The translations under genes and the position numbers were made by a program. From contig NC_088308.1 of assembly GCF_910592395.1 (NCBI RefSeq), forward strand, positions 28,847,501 through 28,907,500: a stretch of DNA of 60,000 nucleotides, written 5' to 3'. This document shows positions 22,351 through 33,995 of this stretch, in pieces. This DNA comes from Lineus longissimus. Its lineage: Eukaryota > Nemertea > Pilidiophora > Heteronemertea > Lineidae. The notes beneath the pieces were generated by a model. That model was not told the origin of the DNA. It worked only from the letters and a program-made list of their open reading frames with translations, and made no database searches. Within the stretch, counting starts at the first letter, position 1. Each line of letters begins with the position of its first letter.

Positions 22351-25300
22351 GTGCCGTACCATACTCGTCCTCACTGCAATGACTCTTGATACGAGCGTTT
22401 AACTTAAGCCTTAATCAGCAATATATGAGCAATATAATTCATCAATCGAGAAGAAAGCATGAGCAATGAAAGCTTACTCTGATGGATTAAACTGATGTGG
22501 AACTGGAGACATGGAGTCAACTGGATAAGAACGTCTTTGACGTGTTTAATTGGTTTTAGCTGAAGGCGACGAGTTCCCTTTGAAGAGCTCCAGGGCTTCT
22601 CTCGCGGATGGCGTTTGATAGGACCTGGAGGGCCGTGACCCCCAGCTTGACTTATTTCATGTTGGTATTTTGACAACACACTACTGCAATCACGCCTAGT
22701 CAAGCCTAGCTTCATCCTGATGAGTTACTGAGACATAAAGAACCCTCGCTATGGTCGCTTTCAATTGCACTTACTCAAGTATTCAAATACTATGGAGGAA
22801 CTTACTAAAACTTTAAGTACTTCAGTTAAACTGAAAAGGACCTTTAATGAAGTTTTCTCTCGACCACTTAACCTACCAATGGACGGATTGAAGATTATTT
22901 GAATGTGTGCCTTTCTAAAAACCTTTTACTCCATTTCGACAGGATGCCAGCCTCCGATTCTGTCACATTGCATTCTGAGTTAGACATCAGTGTCACTTAG
23001 CCTCTCTTACCCGCCTAGTAAGGGTAATCCAATCATGGCAAGGATCATCTTTCCTATCCTATTATATGTAATGCGGCCTTCCGAGAGAGATTTCACTGTC
23101 CTTCAATATCTTCGCGATATGGCCAGAGGCTCTAGCGGCCCAAGAGCTGCCCACTAAGTCAGACATATGAAGCTATAAGCTCGTTTTCACGGCTCAGCAA
23201 TCCACCGAGACATTTATCTTGTTTACAACTTTGATGGCAAAGAATCTCACTACTGGTGTGATACTCTAAAGGCGATGGCGCGAACAACGGCTACCTTCGG
23301 AATTTAGAATATCGAAGATGATATAAATCGCTCCCCCTTCCCAACAGTGCTGTCCTAGTATTTGTCGGGCGTCATCATGTCATCATACATTTTCGTTAAC
23401 TGAAACAAAACTAGCGATACCAGACTGCATGGGTGTCATTCTGCCGTGGATTCTGGTCGTTCAAAACTCCCATGTTTTAATGAAGTTGTTCTGAAACCAT
23501 GTCAGACAAGATTGATTGATTAATTCAATTTGGTGTCGAGACAGGTTAACAATGGATACAGTCGCGATGAAATAAATCTAAATATGAAATCGATTCGATG
23601 GATAAAAGCTGTCCGCAACCATGACTGATTACCTATAAATTTCTCAGATTCCAGCGTGTGGGTTTCTTTGACTGCACCACGTCCGTCACCGTCCCCCTCG
23701 AAAGAACTCTTATCAAAGAAACCCTATAACGGGTATGAAATAGTTAGAGGCATCCGGTCATTATGCGATGGACTTTTATTCCGGCCCTCAAATGCATGTC
23801 AAATATTGCCAGTTGTAATTTAGATAATTCCTTTGAAAAATATGATTAACAATGGCAACTCAGTGGTCTGTATTGTTGCTTTTGAGGGTTGTACAAACAG
23901 GGTTCTTTCGCTGCAAAGTGGGACTGGGAATGTTGCCCGTGAGCAGAATCTCCAGCAGGGCAAGAGAGAGATATAAATAGGGCATTATATCCGCAAAACG
24001 TTCTCCCTATACTAGCCTGTTGAGTTGGGTTATTCTGCTTCTTAGAAAAACCCTTGACTGCCTGACTTCCTTGCCACAGTCAGGAATAGCTTTTTCCTCT
24101 GTCATTGCTCACGCGTGGACGTTGTCGAATCTTTCTAAGAACCTGTGAAGGGTGTCCTACAAAGGATAATATTCCAATTAGCAGATGGACATGGCAAATA
24201 ATTTCTCGGCACCAGATAGCAAAAACTAAATCACCTCGTGTTATCCGCAATTTTCATGAATGTCATGGTATGATAGTGGTAATTGTACCATATGCATTTC
24301 AGAAGAGCTACAAGTGCACCTCCACGAGAGGCGAAACCTTCTTATAAAAGCGTGAGTGCACCTGCTTACTCGTACTGTCTACTCATCTTTCATCAGGAGA
24401 CTGGCTTATTTTGTTGACAGTTTTGGGAAGCTGCAAGTTCAAGATCATTGGAGAGCCCGCGGCTCTGCTCGGCCGTGGAGCCAAACCTGACCGCCGGGCA
24501 TGTTGATGTCCTCCTCATCTGATGTCGATCTCTCTCTTGACGCCCTCTTAGTGCAACCAGAACCTAATAACAAGATCAAATCGAACACGAGTTGCCTTAG
24601 CCTATTGCTCTCCAGGATGGCTAAGTATCTCCGCGTTTTATCCTTAAGCGGGAATTCCAGCGCCGATGAAAGCCATGGACTTGCAGATTTAATTAATTTT
24701 TCGTTGCCGACCCTTCCTTCCTTCTTTAGAGCAATTCACATCTCTATAGCAGCTTTCGGTAATTGATGATTGCTTGCGGTTGGTTCAAAAGGGTGTCGCC
24801 ATCATGTTCAATATGGCTTTGTGAGATCGTAGATGTCCATGGTGAGATCATGCCGTCAGGCGATTCGGGTCAAATGCTACTTAAGGTACGGTAAGCGTAC
24901 TTGAACCATTCTCATCTTCAGAGATTGAGGTAAACCTCCCCATCAGTAGCATACAGGAACCACTACAGTTTCATCAGTTTGTTTTTCTGTTACCCATATC
25001 TCGAAAACAAAATCGGGTTCCTAGAATCTATACATGATCTCTATCCACAAGGCAATCCTCAATGTACTCATAATAAGAGTGGACGAAACCATAATCTTTC
25101 CAATATTGCTTTCATAGAGTGTTTTCTTTGATCTTATCGCCTAATCCAGGGTTCTATGATAATCTTCTCATCCGGGATTTTGGCCTCCTTTGACGCCAAT
25201 CCGTTTCGACACAGATTCTTTTGAACAGCACGACACAATGCTGGACATAGAGAACTGGAGCAGACAGCGTTTTTTTTTACATTTCTTTTCAGAATCAATA

Positions 25301-25359
25301 TGAAATACATGTATCAACCGTACTAGAAGTCATTATTGATCCCGGCGTCATCATTTATC
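22351..25359. other. Noncoding stretch, nothing recognised
   Basis: Unsupported ORFs at 22404-22715 (minus, 103 codons), 24105-24347 and 24500-24766. A TACATGTA lies at 25306-25313. No structured repeat or RNA gene found over these 3 kb. Confidence 0.5.
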
Positions 25360-25635
25360 TCACATCTTCACTGCACCCCGCTGAACACGGCTGCTTGTAC
25401 CTTCTGACTTGAAAGCATCTTGGTCTGTAAGGCGTCGGTTAATATTACAAAACGTGCGCCATATTCCGACACTTGCACCAGTGGCTAATGCTGTCCTGGA
25501 TATCGAATCTACACATCTTTTCCCGTCTCTGTCTATAAAAGACACACAATAAAACCCTACATGAAGAGCATCATCGTTCACCGAATCGTTTGTCAACAAC
25601 TTTGTGCTATTGGTGCGCTCGCGTTTAATTGCCAT
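25360..25635 (-). CDS. Candidate first coding exon, unknown protein
   Basis: Starts with ATG at 25635, with G at -3 and +4, a good Kozak context, and is open for 91 codons to TGA. The N-terminus is basic and polar (MAIKRERTNSTKLLTNDSVN), followed by FYCVSFIDRDGKRCVD. A usable donor AAG|GTACAA lies near the end of the frame, so an exon may leave the frame there. No domain is recognised. Another minus-strand ORF lies 172 bases upstream at 25808-26062. The two are in different frames and would need splicing to join. Confidence 0.25.
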   Translation of the reverse strand: MAIKRERTNSTKLLTNDSVNDDALHVGFYCVSFIDRDGKRCVDSISRTALATGASVGIWRTFCNINRRLTDQDAFKSEGTSSRVQRGAVKM

Positions 25636-25807
25636 AACATACCGCTGGTATTACAATGAGTAGCATGGTCGGGTTCTCCCTGCAGTAACCAAGCGACTGG
25701 TGGAGAAGACGGATGCGACTCATCTCTCGAGCTCGTCAATAGCGAGATCATTGGAATCAACCTGAACCTATTAGTAAATTGACGAATTGTAACGTCTCTT
25801 CAGCTTC

Positions 25808-26062
25808 CTACCCTAACTGAGATCGCCAGCAACTGGTGATTAATTTTTGCGAGTGGCTGAAATTCAATTTGGGCGGCTGAGCGCAGTCAACGCTGTCTTC
25901 GCTATCGATTCGCACCAGTTGCGGGATGTTCTGAAGGCGGTGGCTTACGGCGTTTTTCTTCCTTTCATCAGATTTCTGCCAAAGGATTTTAAATTTGAAT
26001 CGACGCGATAAGTTTGTGACAGTTATTTTTCTGGTGGGCGAATCTTTCTTTGAACTTAACAT
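25808..26062 (-). CDS. Candidate coding ORF, basic, unknown
   Basis: ATG at 26062, 84 codons to TAG at 25808. The N-terminal 45 residues are strongly basic (KDSPTRKITVTNLSRRFKFK) and could resemble a nuclear-localisation type region, but that is inference from composition only. CAGTTAGG|GTAGGA at its end is a modest donor. It lies just 5' of the candidate exon at 25360-25635 on the same strand. No family recognised. Confidence 0.18.
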   Translation of the reverse strand: MLSSKKDSPTRKITVTNLSRRFKFKILWQKSDERKKNAVSHRLQNIPQLVRIDSEDSVDCAQPPKLNFSHSQKLITSCWRSQLG

Positions 26063-28041
26063 TTGGATACTATCATCTTGTCTTTTTAAGTGAATCGACG
26101 AAGCTGTAAGAAGAAGTATATTTGAGAGAATTTCGAAAGTTATGAGTCTGACAGGCTTGACTTACTTGTTCTAAGTTTGTTTATGAACAATAGGCTACGG
26201 TGTTCTTCCGTAAGCTATTGCATTTGTATTTTAGACCTTCGGATTCTACTGTTGATACAATCATCAAACATTCTCCGCCAAGAGAGTAACCACTTGGTAC
26301 ACCGGACTCAATGTCCACATCTACATAGTGTTTCAGTTGTTAGTTAAGTTGAACCAAAACCGGAGTATCGCATTGGTGTAACGTTACCATACAAAGAGGA
26401 TTAACTGTTGCTGTCGGTGTAAAGCCAGTAGGTTTGAAACTGGAACTCTTTATTCCTGATACAGATGACATTTTAGTGAATACTGACACGGATACAAGCA
26501 AAGGAAGAACTGAGGGTAGCAGGTAAGGACGATATGGTTTATGGTTGTAAACATCATTTGTAAATAATTACAGCGCTAATAATATCCGAGTCCCATCCCT
26601 CGATAACAGAACTCCTCCGTGATTAAACCTCCAGCTCAAGGCCAACACCGTCATATCTAGCTGACCATCAATGAGCCCCTGATGATATCAAGCGGTGTAT
26701 GTCATGGACTCACCCTGAAGCCATTAGTCCTGATATGACCATTCCTCGTGACATTCCGGCTCCCGGGGACATTCTGTAGTGCAGGGTATCAAGTGAACAT
26801 CATTTCACCCGGCAGATGACCTGTCATAGCATCTTAATGACATCATACATATTAGTGAAAGTGCACTGTTTATAATGTTAAACATGCTGATTGATAATGT
26901 AAGTGCTTTATTTAATGATACACAACAAACCAGTCCCCTTGGGAGTTGTGGATCGGAAACCATATGCAAGTAACGTTATTGGAAAAGTGCATCCTCGCAC
27001 TTGAAAGCCTGAAGATGCACAGCCAAGGGGCAGTGTGACTTTCATTTCGCGCATGTATAATTATATGGGAGTGATACACCTTTTCAGGTAAAAACGTACT
27101 CGTTTGCCGGACTGGAGTCGTCTCAGTCGTCTTTTACAGAGTTCACGCTTTCACATGTAACGCGTCACTGTTCACTTTTCATGCGTGACATGAAGAACAA
27201 ACAAGTCATTTCCAAAGATCGGGCTATATTCGATTCACGAGGTCACTTTCCACCCTCGCGTCGTGTTTTCAAGCCTGAGTCAGTTACATCTCTACTTACA
27301 AGTGACAATGAGAATCCTTTATAACTCCGGCCTTAAAGGTAAGGCCAGTCCCTTACAGTCGAGGAATTCATGAACCAAGGCGTCACTTGACTTGACTTGT
27401 ACATGTAAGCTTTGCCTCACTAATGGTAGCTCGGCCTGCTTTGGTTCCCCGGACCAGGTTTTTCAAGCACCTGTTCCGGTGGGAAAAAAAACGCCAGAAG
27501 TTTACACATGCAAAAAAATGGATCAGATATTTCAAATTTATTACCAGTGATGATTAAAATGTGAGCCTTCTGTTCCAAATGATATACATTTCTATATTGT
27601 CCCTGTACAGTATATGGATTATTCATTCACTTAGTGTAAGACTTGGTGTCTTATTGAAAGTTTTTCTCTCATTAAATCCGAGGTTCCTCTTTATAAATGA
27701 TGTCCATTGCATGATATAGATGTGTTATGGCATGTATTGTAAGTAGGAACGCGTGCCTCTGCATGCAGACATTCATTAGGGAGAGATTCTGTTTCATTAT
27801 TAAAGGCAACAGATCATTCCAGTTTCTCTAAACTATTTCTGATATGAATTATACATGGCAAATACACCATGCAGTCGTATACACTATTCAGGCGTGGTTT
27901 TGTTTTAATCCGTTGTTGTATGTTTCTAGATCGCTCTAACTATAAGTATCATACACATCATCGTTATAAATCACAAACAGCACTGAATTGATGCGTTATG
28001 GCGTATAAATCAACGTTGACTTGCCTGGGAAAATCTGGGTC
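26063..28041. other. Noncoding stretch, possible 3' flank of the 28 kb exon
   Basis: ATTAAAA on the minus strand near 27903-27909 lies about 135 bases past the stop codon of the candidate exon at 28042-28334 and could be its poly(A) signal. A TACATGTA is at 27400-27407. Otherwise nothing recognised. Confidence 0.4.
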
Positions 28042-28334
28042 TTATTTTGAATAATTATCTTGGAGAGGATTTGCTGAGAAGTTCTTTATAATCAATTGTG
28101 ATGTTTTTCGTAAAATCTTAATTGAGCAGGTTCCATCTTGGCTTGGAATTTTGATGTGAAGTGATGACAGTGTCTGCAGCGCGATACCAGTCTTGCTTGA
28201 AGTCTTAGCATTCAACAGAGCCATCTTTCTGGCCTGAAACCACATAGCTGTCTCATAAACAATAACTGAGAAACTGCCAAATACAGATATTAATGCACTT
28301 GAAGTCGATGAACTATTCTTTGAAGCAGCACTGT
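28042..28334 (-). CDS. Candidate terminal exon, unknown protein
   Basis: The minus strand carries a long pyrimidine tract (ACCACCTCTTCTCTTG, then CATCCCTTCTCCCAAG) ending at 28335, a strong 3' splice site. From 28334 the frame is open for 97 codons to TAA at 28044-28042. The product starts with a Ser-rich run (KNSSSTSSALISVFGSFS), then EMTAMW-like mixed sequence, and ends with a basic tail containing IKILRKTSQLIIKNF. An in-frame stop lies shortly upstream of the pyrimidine tract, so the frame opens only with splicing. An ATTAAA-type poly(A) signal follows about 135 bases later. The protein is not recognised. Confidence 0.4.
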
Positions 28335-30585
28335 CTTGGGAGAAGGGATGCACAAGAGAAGAGGTGGTATACAATCAATGGAAACCCCCTCATCTCATCT
28401 CAGACAAAGATTAGTTTGAACATAGCACGGGAGCCTGGCATGACACGAAATTCATAGCCATGAAAGAAGTGCATGCAGTTCTAAGGCCCAGAATATTGAG
28501 ACGTTGTCACTTACTCCTCGGCTGCTATCGATTACTACATGTAGGCATATTCTTTAGTATCCTTTATCATCTTGTTGATAAGGGTCCCTTCCCCACGGTG
28601 TCATGTTATGTTATAGATATTCGTCTTCTTCCATACGTATCAAAGGAGCCAAGCTTTGCTCCTTGATGGCAAAATCTTAAGCCGCGTCATAACGCTGCTG
28701 TTGGAGTCACAGCACTTAGTCTCATCTAAGTAAAAGGACGACCTGTCTTTCTTGATATATCAAGACCTAAATGTGACATTATACCTTTAGCGTCAAGAGC
28801 TTCCTATAGAGAGCACGCACAGCCGTTGGCCCAGGTGTATGAGGTGAAGTGACTGACATCTGATACTTCGGTATTCTTTAGACCCATCACTTACCGATTC
28901 ATTTAGAAGTACAGACACCAAGTAAGATATGCTAAATTTTCCGAGTCTGAAAATCTGGCATTAGGCTTCCTGGCGTTTCATGTTTTGCTGCCTTGGTTTC
29001 TCAATCATAAGTTTGATTCTAAGTTTGAGCCATCACTTTCTGTATGACCATTATCAGACCTACTTGGACTGGCATACGAGGCAGACAATCCAGTGTAATG
29101 CTAATAGTCTCTTGGTAAACAAATATTTGTATGAGTAAGATGTAATGAGATTATATAATGACATGAAGAGAATCTGGCCGGCTCATCATATCAGCCGATA
29201 CAGCAGTGGGCGACACACGTACAAGAGGCCTCGCCAACATTTCCTCGTACATGAATGAACACAGTTAAATACCTTGTTCAAAGTGATTGGTACACGTGAG
29301 TGAAGGGAGTGTATCCGTCTTAAGTGAAAGAAAATAGATCAATAGCACAACTTTTATTTCCTGGGTTATTACGAAACTTGTTTTCGGCTTCACTGCTTAT
29401 TATGGTAATTCCATAAAGCGTGCACTAACAACAATGGGTACATGGGGAAAACACTCAAGCATTGCTTGTTGTAAAATTCAATTTCAAAATACTCCACCAA
29501 GCATGCAACCTGGGGAACCATAGAAACCACATAGCGTGCCTGGGTTCATCAGTCATGCTAACTTTAGGGTCAGAGTACTTGGTTACTCTTAGCTTTAGGG
29601 TTCATTCATTGAAAGCTACATCCATCTGGGCTGGCCGTAGAGCGGGGTCCAGACGTCTGATTGTGTGATCAGTTGACACGTGAATGAGCTGCAAATGTAT
29701 CACATTGTTTATCATAATGACAAGTGTGAAGATGGCAATCTTATTACCAAGAGTCAACGTCATGTCAGCTTTAGACTTAGAAACAGACGACAGGCGAGGA
29801 AATCAAGCTGCTACAATGTTGAGTTGAGGCTACGTGCATCTATTGGTTGAGTCTTGTGTGGATTTATGCCCGAGATCGTGACATCCAACAGATAGAGTTT
29901 CAAAACACTTCGAGTATTTGGCCAACATGCGTTTGGATGAAAGTGACAGAAATTCTCTCGAGGAGTATATAGGCCACCACACCCCACTTCGTTTTCGGCG
30001 CCAGCCAGTCCTCAGCTCTCTATGAACGGTGTACGATAATTGAAATGTCTAATCGGTGATTAGTTTACCGAAATGCTATGAGAATGTTTGGAAATTTTCT
30101 GACACTGTGAAATTGTTAGGTTTACATCGTCTCTGCAAACAAAAGCCTGTAAAGAATTGATTGTCATTTTCTCCAGTGAGGTGGATCGGTCACTATGCAA
30201 CCATTCTACTCCCTGCCACACAACAATCATCGGGTACATTCCGACGATTAGTTCAATGTATTCTCTTGCCATCATCTGCGCTAGCAATCAAATCGACAAT
30301 ATGTCAGACAAATCAGTTTGATTGTGTACCTGCCGTCGCTGTGCAAGAGGTTTCCTGTTTGCTTGAATGTTTTATAGATTCTTCTGGCTGATGGTTTTGT
30401 CTCATTCAACCAGAGTAGAATCGCCGGATATGCTGTCACGGCTTGCAAAACAGATTCCCACGAATGCAGCATTTTGCTTGAACAATGCATACTTCAGTGT
30501 AGGTGCGGTTGTTCTCAACTGCTAATAACCATTGGCATTTTGAAACGCGCAGTGGTTTTGATGAATGGGTTCCTGTCATTCCAAG
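28335..30585. other. Noncoding stretch with weak coding-like ORFs
   Basis: A 17-base sequence TCGATTACTACATGTAG at about 28528-28544 recurs at 30697-30713. Two minus-strand ORFs at 30281-30490 and 30060-30287 overlap by seven bases in different frames. A donor-like GGCAG|GTACAC and acceptor-like GCTAGCGCAG|ATG could join them, but the phases do not match. The remainder is featureless. Confidence 0.4.
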
Positions 30586-30655
30586 TGGCGTGGTGGTAAG
30601 GATCGATCTTTGTGAAGCACCAGCTTGTCAATGTTGAGGGCGCGGGTTCAACTCC
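30586..30655 (+). mobile_element. tRNA-derived SINE head (A and B box)
   Basis: TGGCGTGGTGGTAAGG at 30586-30601 resembles a tRNA A box. GGTTCAACTCC at 30645-30655 is a near-consensus B box, sitting in a T-arm-like GCGGG/TTCAACT/CCCGA with four of five stem pairs. The spacing of about 44 bases fits an internal Pol III promoter. No full cloverleaf folds, so a SINE head or tRNA-related relict is more likely than a tRNA gene. The body and tail downstream are not delimited. Confidence 0.5.
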
Positions 30656-30995
30656 CGAACAATAGGTTGAAACTCTCTGACACCTACGTTCTCATTTCGA
30701 TTACTACATGTAGTTTAAAGAAATCGTCGTCTGGCTGTATCGTTTCCTCGCCCCAATATCGGCCCAGTTGACACTGATATCTCAATTCAATATATCTCAA
30801 CTAAACAGATGATATTTTTATTTTGCTTTTAATAGAATCGAGGAAGATATTGAAACCAGCGACAGATTCGATTGCAATCACTTGATAAAGTACAATATTC
30901 ATGTCTTAATGTCAGCGCTGTCTATTGGTTATTCCCCTTGGTGTCGATAGAGTTTCCAGGCCAAGACATCCACTGAGCCATCCCGTCCTTTGAAG

Positions 30996-31273
30996 CAAGC
31001 TAAGCTCGTAAATGTATTATCTGAAACATCAGAAGTGGATGAAATTGACGGGCTAAGATCCTTTTGGCTAACAAGTCTAAAAGGTGGGATCTCTAAGTTG
31101 AGTCACGCCTCGCCAATCCTTCCACCTCACAAACGTACAGACAACCAAAGGACAGTGCTTCTAAAGCATTCCTGTAGACTGATGAATAATACTTTCAATT
31201 GCATTGGAGGGCGCCTTTCCGTGTCTTTTGTCGATTTATACCCTAGCCTCTTTGATGTCTTCAGATTACTGAG
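30996..31273 (+). CDS. Candidate internal exon, unknown protein
   Basis: The open frame is bordered on the left by CCATCCCGTCCTTTGAAG, a modest pyrimidine-rich acceptor ending at 30995, and on the right by GAG|GTGAAA, where the in-frame TGA overlaps the donor. Codons are purine-first biased. The product begins acidic (VLSETSEVDEIDGLRSFW), has a polar, basic middle (ILPPHKRTDNQR) and ends FVDLYPSLFDVFRLLR. No domain recognised. Overlapping minus-strand ORF at 31127-31330 taken as a shadow. Confidence 0.3.
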
Positions 31274-31590
31274 GTGAAAGCGAGGGTAAGAGCAGCGCCA
31301 TCCTTTGTGAGCAAAAGGTGAGCTATTCATACCGGCCGAGAGGGCTGAGGCTACCTACCTTTGCAAGCATTTGTTGAGGGCTGAAAGTGTTCAAATAGAG
31401 GGCTTATTTCAACTCGGTTTGGTAAGGAAATTTTCGGTAAGTCGGAGGAAACTTAGTGGATGATCGGGACGTCATATCAATATCGCGTGTTGCGAGTCCA
31501 AGCAACATCGTCAGAGGAATTGTGCCCTAATCGAAAGTTGTCACCATATGTTCTTAATCGAACGTCCGTACTTCTTTTCATACTTTTAAC

Positions 31591-31650
31591 AACCTTGACT
31601 GATCTTCAGTGACCTTGAGTGACTTTGATTGACCTTGAGTGACCTTGAGT
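31591..31650. promoter_or_regulatory. Six-copy 10-bp array of nuclear-receptor half-sites
   Basis: Six 10-base units in a row, consensus GACCTTGAGT. Three contain TGACCTTGA exactly (31610-31618, 31630-31638, 31640-31648), the complement of TCAAGGTCA, which is the extended half-site bound by monomeric NR5A (FTZ-F1/SF-1) and ERR receptors. A fourth, TGACTTTGA, differs by one base. The repeat length is close to one helical turn, so all sites face the same side. The repeat is seen directly; a regulatory role is inference, and it may only be a young minisatellite. Confidence 0.5.
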
Positions 31651-31654
31651 CATG

Positions 31655-33612
31655 GGCAGCTCAGTGCATAGCATAATCCAACGCCTTTGGCAGAACCATC
31701 AGCTGTTGGTCGACATCGCCGGTAGTAAAAACAAATATCTGATTTCATTGTGGCATTGATTCCTGATAGGAAAATATGTCACCGAGTCTTAAAGTCAAAG
31801 TACTGCTGTGTTTATTTCCTGTCTTGCCGATCACCTTAGCGACTGCTTCCTGATCCAAGCCCTCCAGGGAAAGTATATTCATTCCTATGACTATTCATAG
31901 TAAAGATATTAATGACAATCAATCTGAAAGACCCTGAGGGAGTCTTTAATAGTTTCCATTGTGCGCTGTTGTTGATAACCAAATTATATTCTTGAGATGG
32001 AATTCCCCTAGGGCCTTTCAGTTGTGAAGTCATGGAGTCAAGGTATCGTGCCTGACCCAGACTGCACGCTCCACCTCGGAGACTGACCGGCATTCTATTC
32101 CGCTCTTCCGCGTTTACCGAGAAATGCCCCCACCAGCTCGGCTTACTTCGTCTTGTATTCGAAAATAACGCTGAAACTCGTTTTTCTTGCCACGAAAACC
32201 ATAGTCTGGTTTTTCATCGATGTCCTTTTACGCCATGAAGATTTCGATATGCTAGCAGTTACCAAGGAGATATAAGTGGCATTTTTACAGACATTTTGGC
32301 TGAGAAACCACGTCTGTTCCCTTCAAAAACGGATGAAAAGCGGATATGTTGGACGTGATATTAGTCTTAATTGAAACATTTTCTGATGTCTTCCCAACAT
32401 TTTCTCGTCAATTCTAATCCACCCCAGGTTAGAAAAAAAGCGTCTTATATCCGAGTAAAAAACGAAGTCAACTTTAAGTGTTTCTGGAGTAACATGTGGT
32501 TGAAGGTTCTTGAGAGAGGCTGATCATTATCACAGCGACAACACGTGGTGGTGACGGAAAGTAAACAGCTGTAATTAGCAAACCCAGGTTGTCTGGAATT
32601 ACGAGACATGCAAATAGTAATGCCCAAGCAGACCCTGTGCTAATACTGGAGGATTCAATTCCCGGTTAATTCTTTGCCTCTGGTATACAGGATATTAGAG
32701 TTTTTCTTCCTGAGAGAGAATGTCGGCGGAATGACATAGGCCACATAGGATGTACGGTTGTCTTGCAGTCGCGATACTGAAGGTGTTCTTCATGTTTACT
32801 GGTTTTTATTTGCTAATTGGTCACAATTCCAATTAGCTGATTGTTTATCTTCAATTTCACAGCATCTGTCCCGTGATAGTATCACAATATGTTCGTTGGT
32901 GATATGACATGCTTGCGCTGTGTTACATTGGCTCAATGTTATTTTTATTGTCTACCCATTACATTGCTCTGTTATCACCAGGCAATAGAATGTGGAAGAA
33001 TGCTGGCAAACAGGGGTCTACCTTAGCGAGAGTGATGCGCAAGATGCCACTTTTTACCGTGGAATTAGAAACTACTGCTCTACAAGCTCAGTGATATGTC
33101 ACATAGTGGCCGGCGGCTCAAACTGGAGCAGTGGTCATCTTGGCCAAACTGGTGTTCAAACGCTTCTTTGTAGCTGTTGTTTTCCTCCCTGATTATTATG
33201 AAGAGGTATGTTTTGCAGTTTTTATGAGGCCTCTTCATATTGACAATGTTCAGTTTAATTCAATTATGGTTCAGGAGGCCTGACTTTCTATTCATTTAGT
33301 TAAAACTCTCGTGACTCTCCGTGCGGTGGTTCCTTTCTGTACGAAGCTGTTGCGTAAACTGGGTGTTTGCTACTTTAGGCAAGCTATTGGATGTGTCCAT
33401 ATTTTCAGCAATTCATTATAGCAACCTGTTGATCTTTCCCACCTGAAAGTCAGTGAAAAATTCCGTGTCATATTCTCCTCCTGCTGTCGCTCTGATCAGA
33501 CCAAGATGTCTTCATCCTCGGGACTGACAGTAGTACCTTACTTCACCCAATTTCCGTTGTGTTTAATACTCATTGCTATCGTATAATAGGCCGATTGAAA
33601 CCTTCCGGTGAA
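31655..33612. other. Noncoding stretch, nothing recognised
   Basis: Short unsupported ORFs only. A B-box-like GGATTCAATTCCCGG near 32651-32665 has no partner A box. Confidence 0.5.
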
Positions 33613-33627
33613 CCCCCCCCCCCCCCC
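33613..33627. repeat. Poly-C tract (15 C)
   Basis: Fifteen consecutive C. Length should be treated with caution because such runs are error-prone. Confidence 0.9.
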
Positions 33628-33924
33628 TCCTGTCCACAGTTGACAACCTCCGAAAGGACAATTGCCTTGTTAAGCTGTCAGACCGCGATATCTCGAAATG
33701 TGTTCAAGTTGATAAGTGCCCCTGACTTTAGTAGTCACTTCTCGATGTTCATTAACGACGATCAGTCGTTTTCAAGCGAAGGATTTTGAGTTACAATCTT
33801 CTGCATTAACGTTGGTACTGAGGCACTGATAAGCTGCATATGTTTCAGCTAATCCTCTACTCAAAGCTTTTCATGTTGGTAATTCTAGTACAGATATACA
33901 AGTCTGCTGACCTTTTCAGAATCA

Positions 33925-33995
33925 GCGTTTGTATTGTTAATTTCCGCGCCATTGCGTAATACCACAGTGGCGCGGAAATTGACAATACAAAACGC
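33925..33995. repeat. 71-bp hairpin, 30-bp arms, 10-nt loop
   Basis: Arms at 33925-33954 and 33965-33995 pair along about 30 positions with two mismatches and one single-base bulge, leaving a 10-base loop. The inner stem is GC-rich (TTTCCGCGCC). The size is in the range of an animal pre-miRNA or of a tiny fold-back element. Long, nearly perfect pairing favours the latter or an endo-siRNA source. Confidence 0.85.

Noticed and set aside
30060-30490. Two overlapping minus-strand ORFs that look joined by a short intron
   Set aside because: The best donor (GGCAG|GTACAC) and acceptor (GCGCAG|ATG) leave incompatible phases, giving an immediate stop after joining.
32651-32665. GGATTCAATTCCCGG as a tRNA T arm
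   Set aside because: The stem is only partial, and no A box or acceptor stem can be found upstream.
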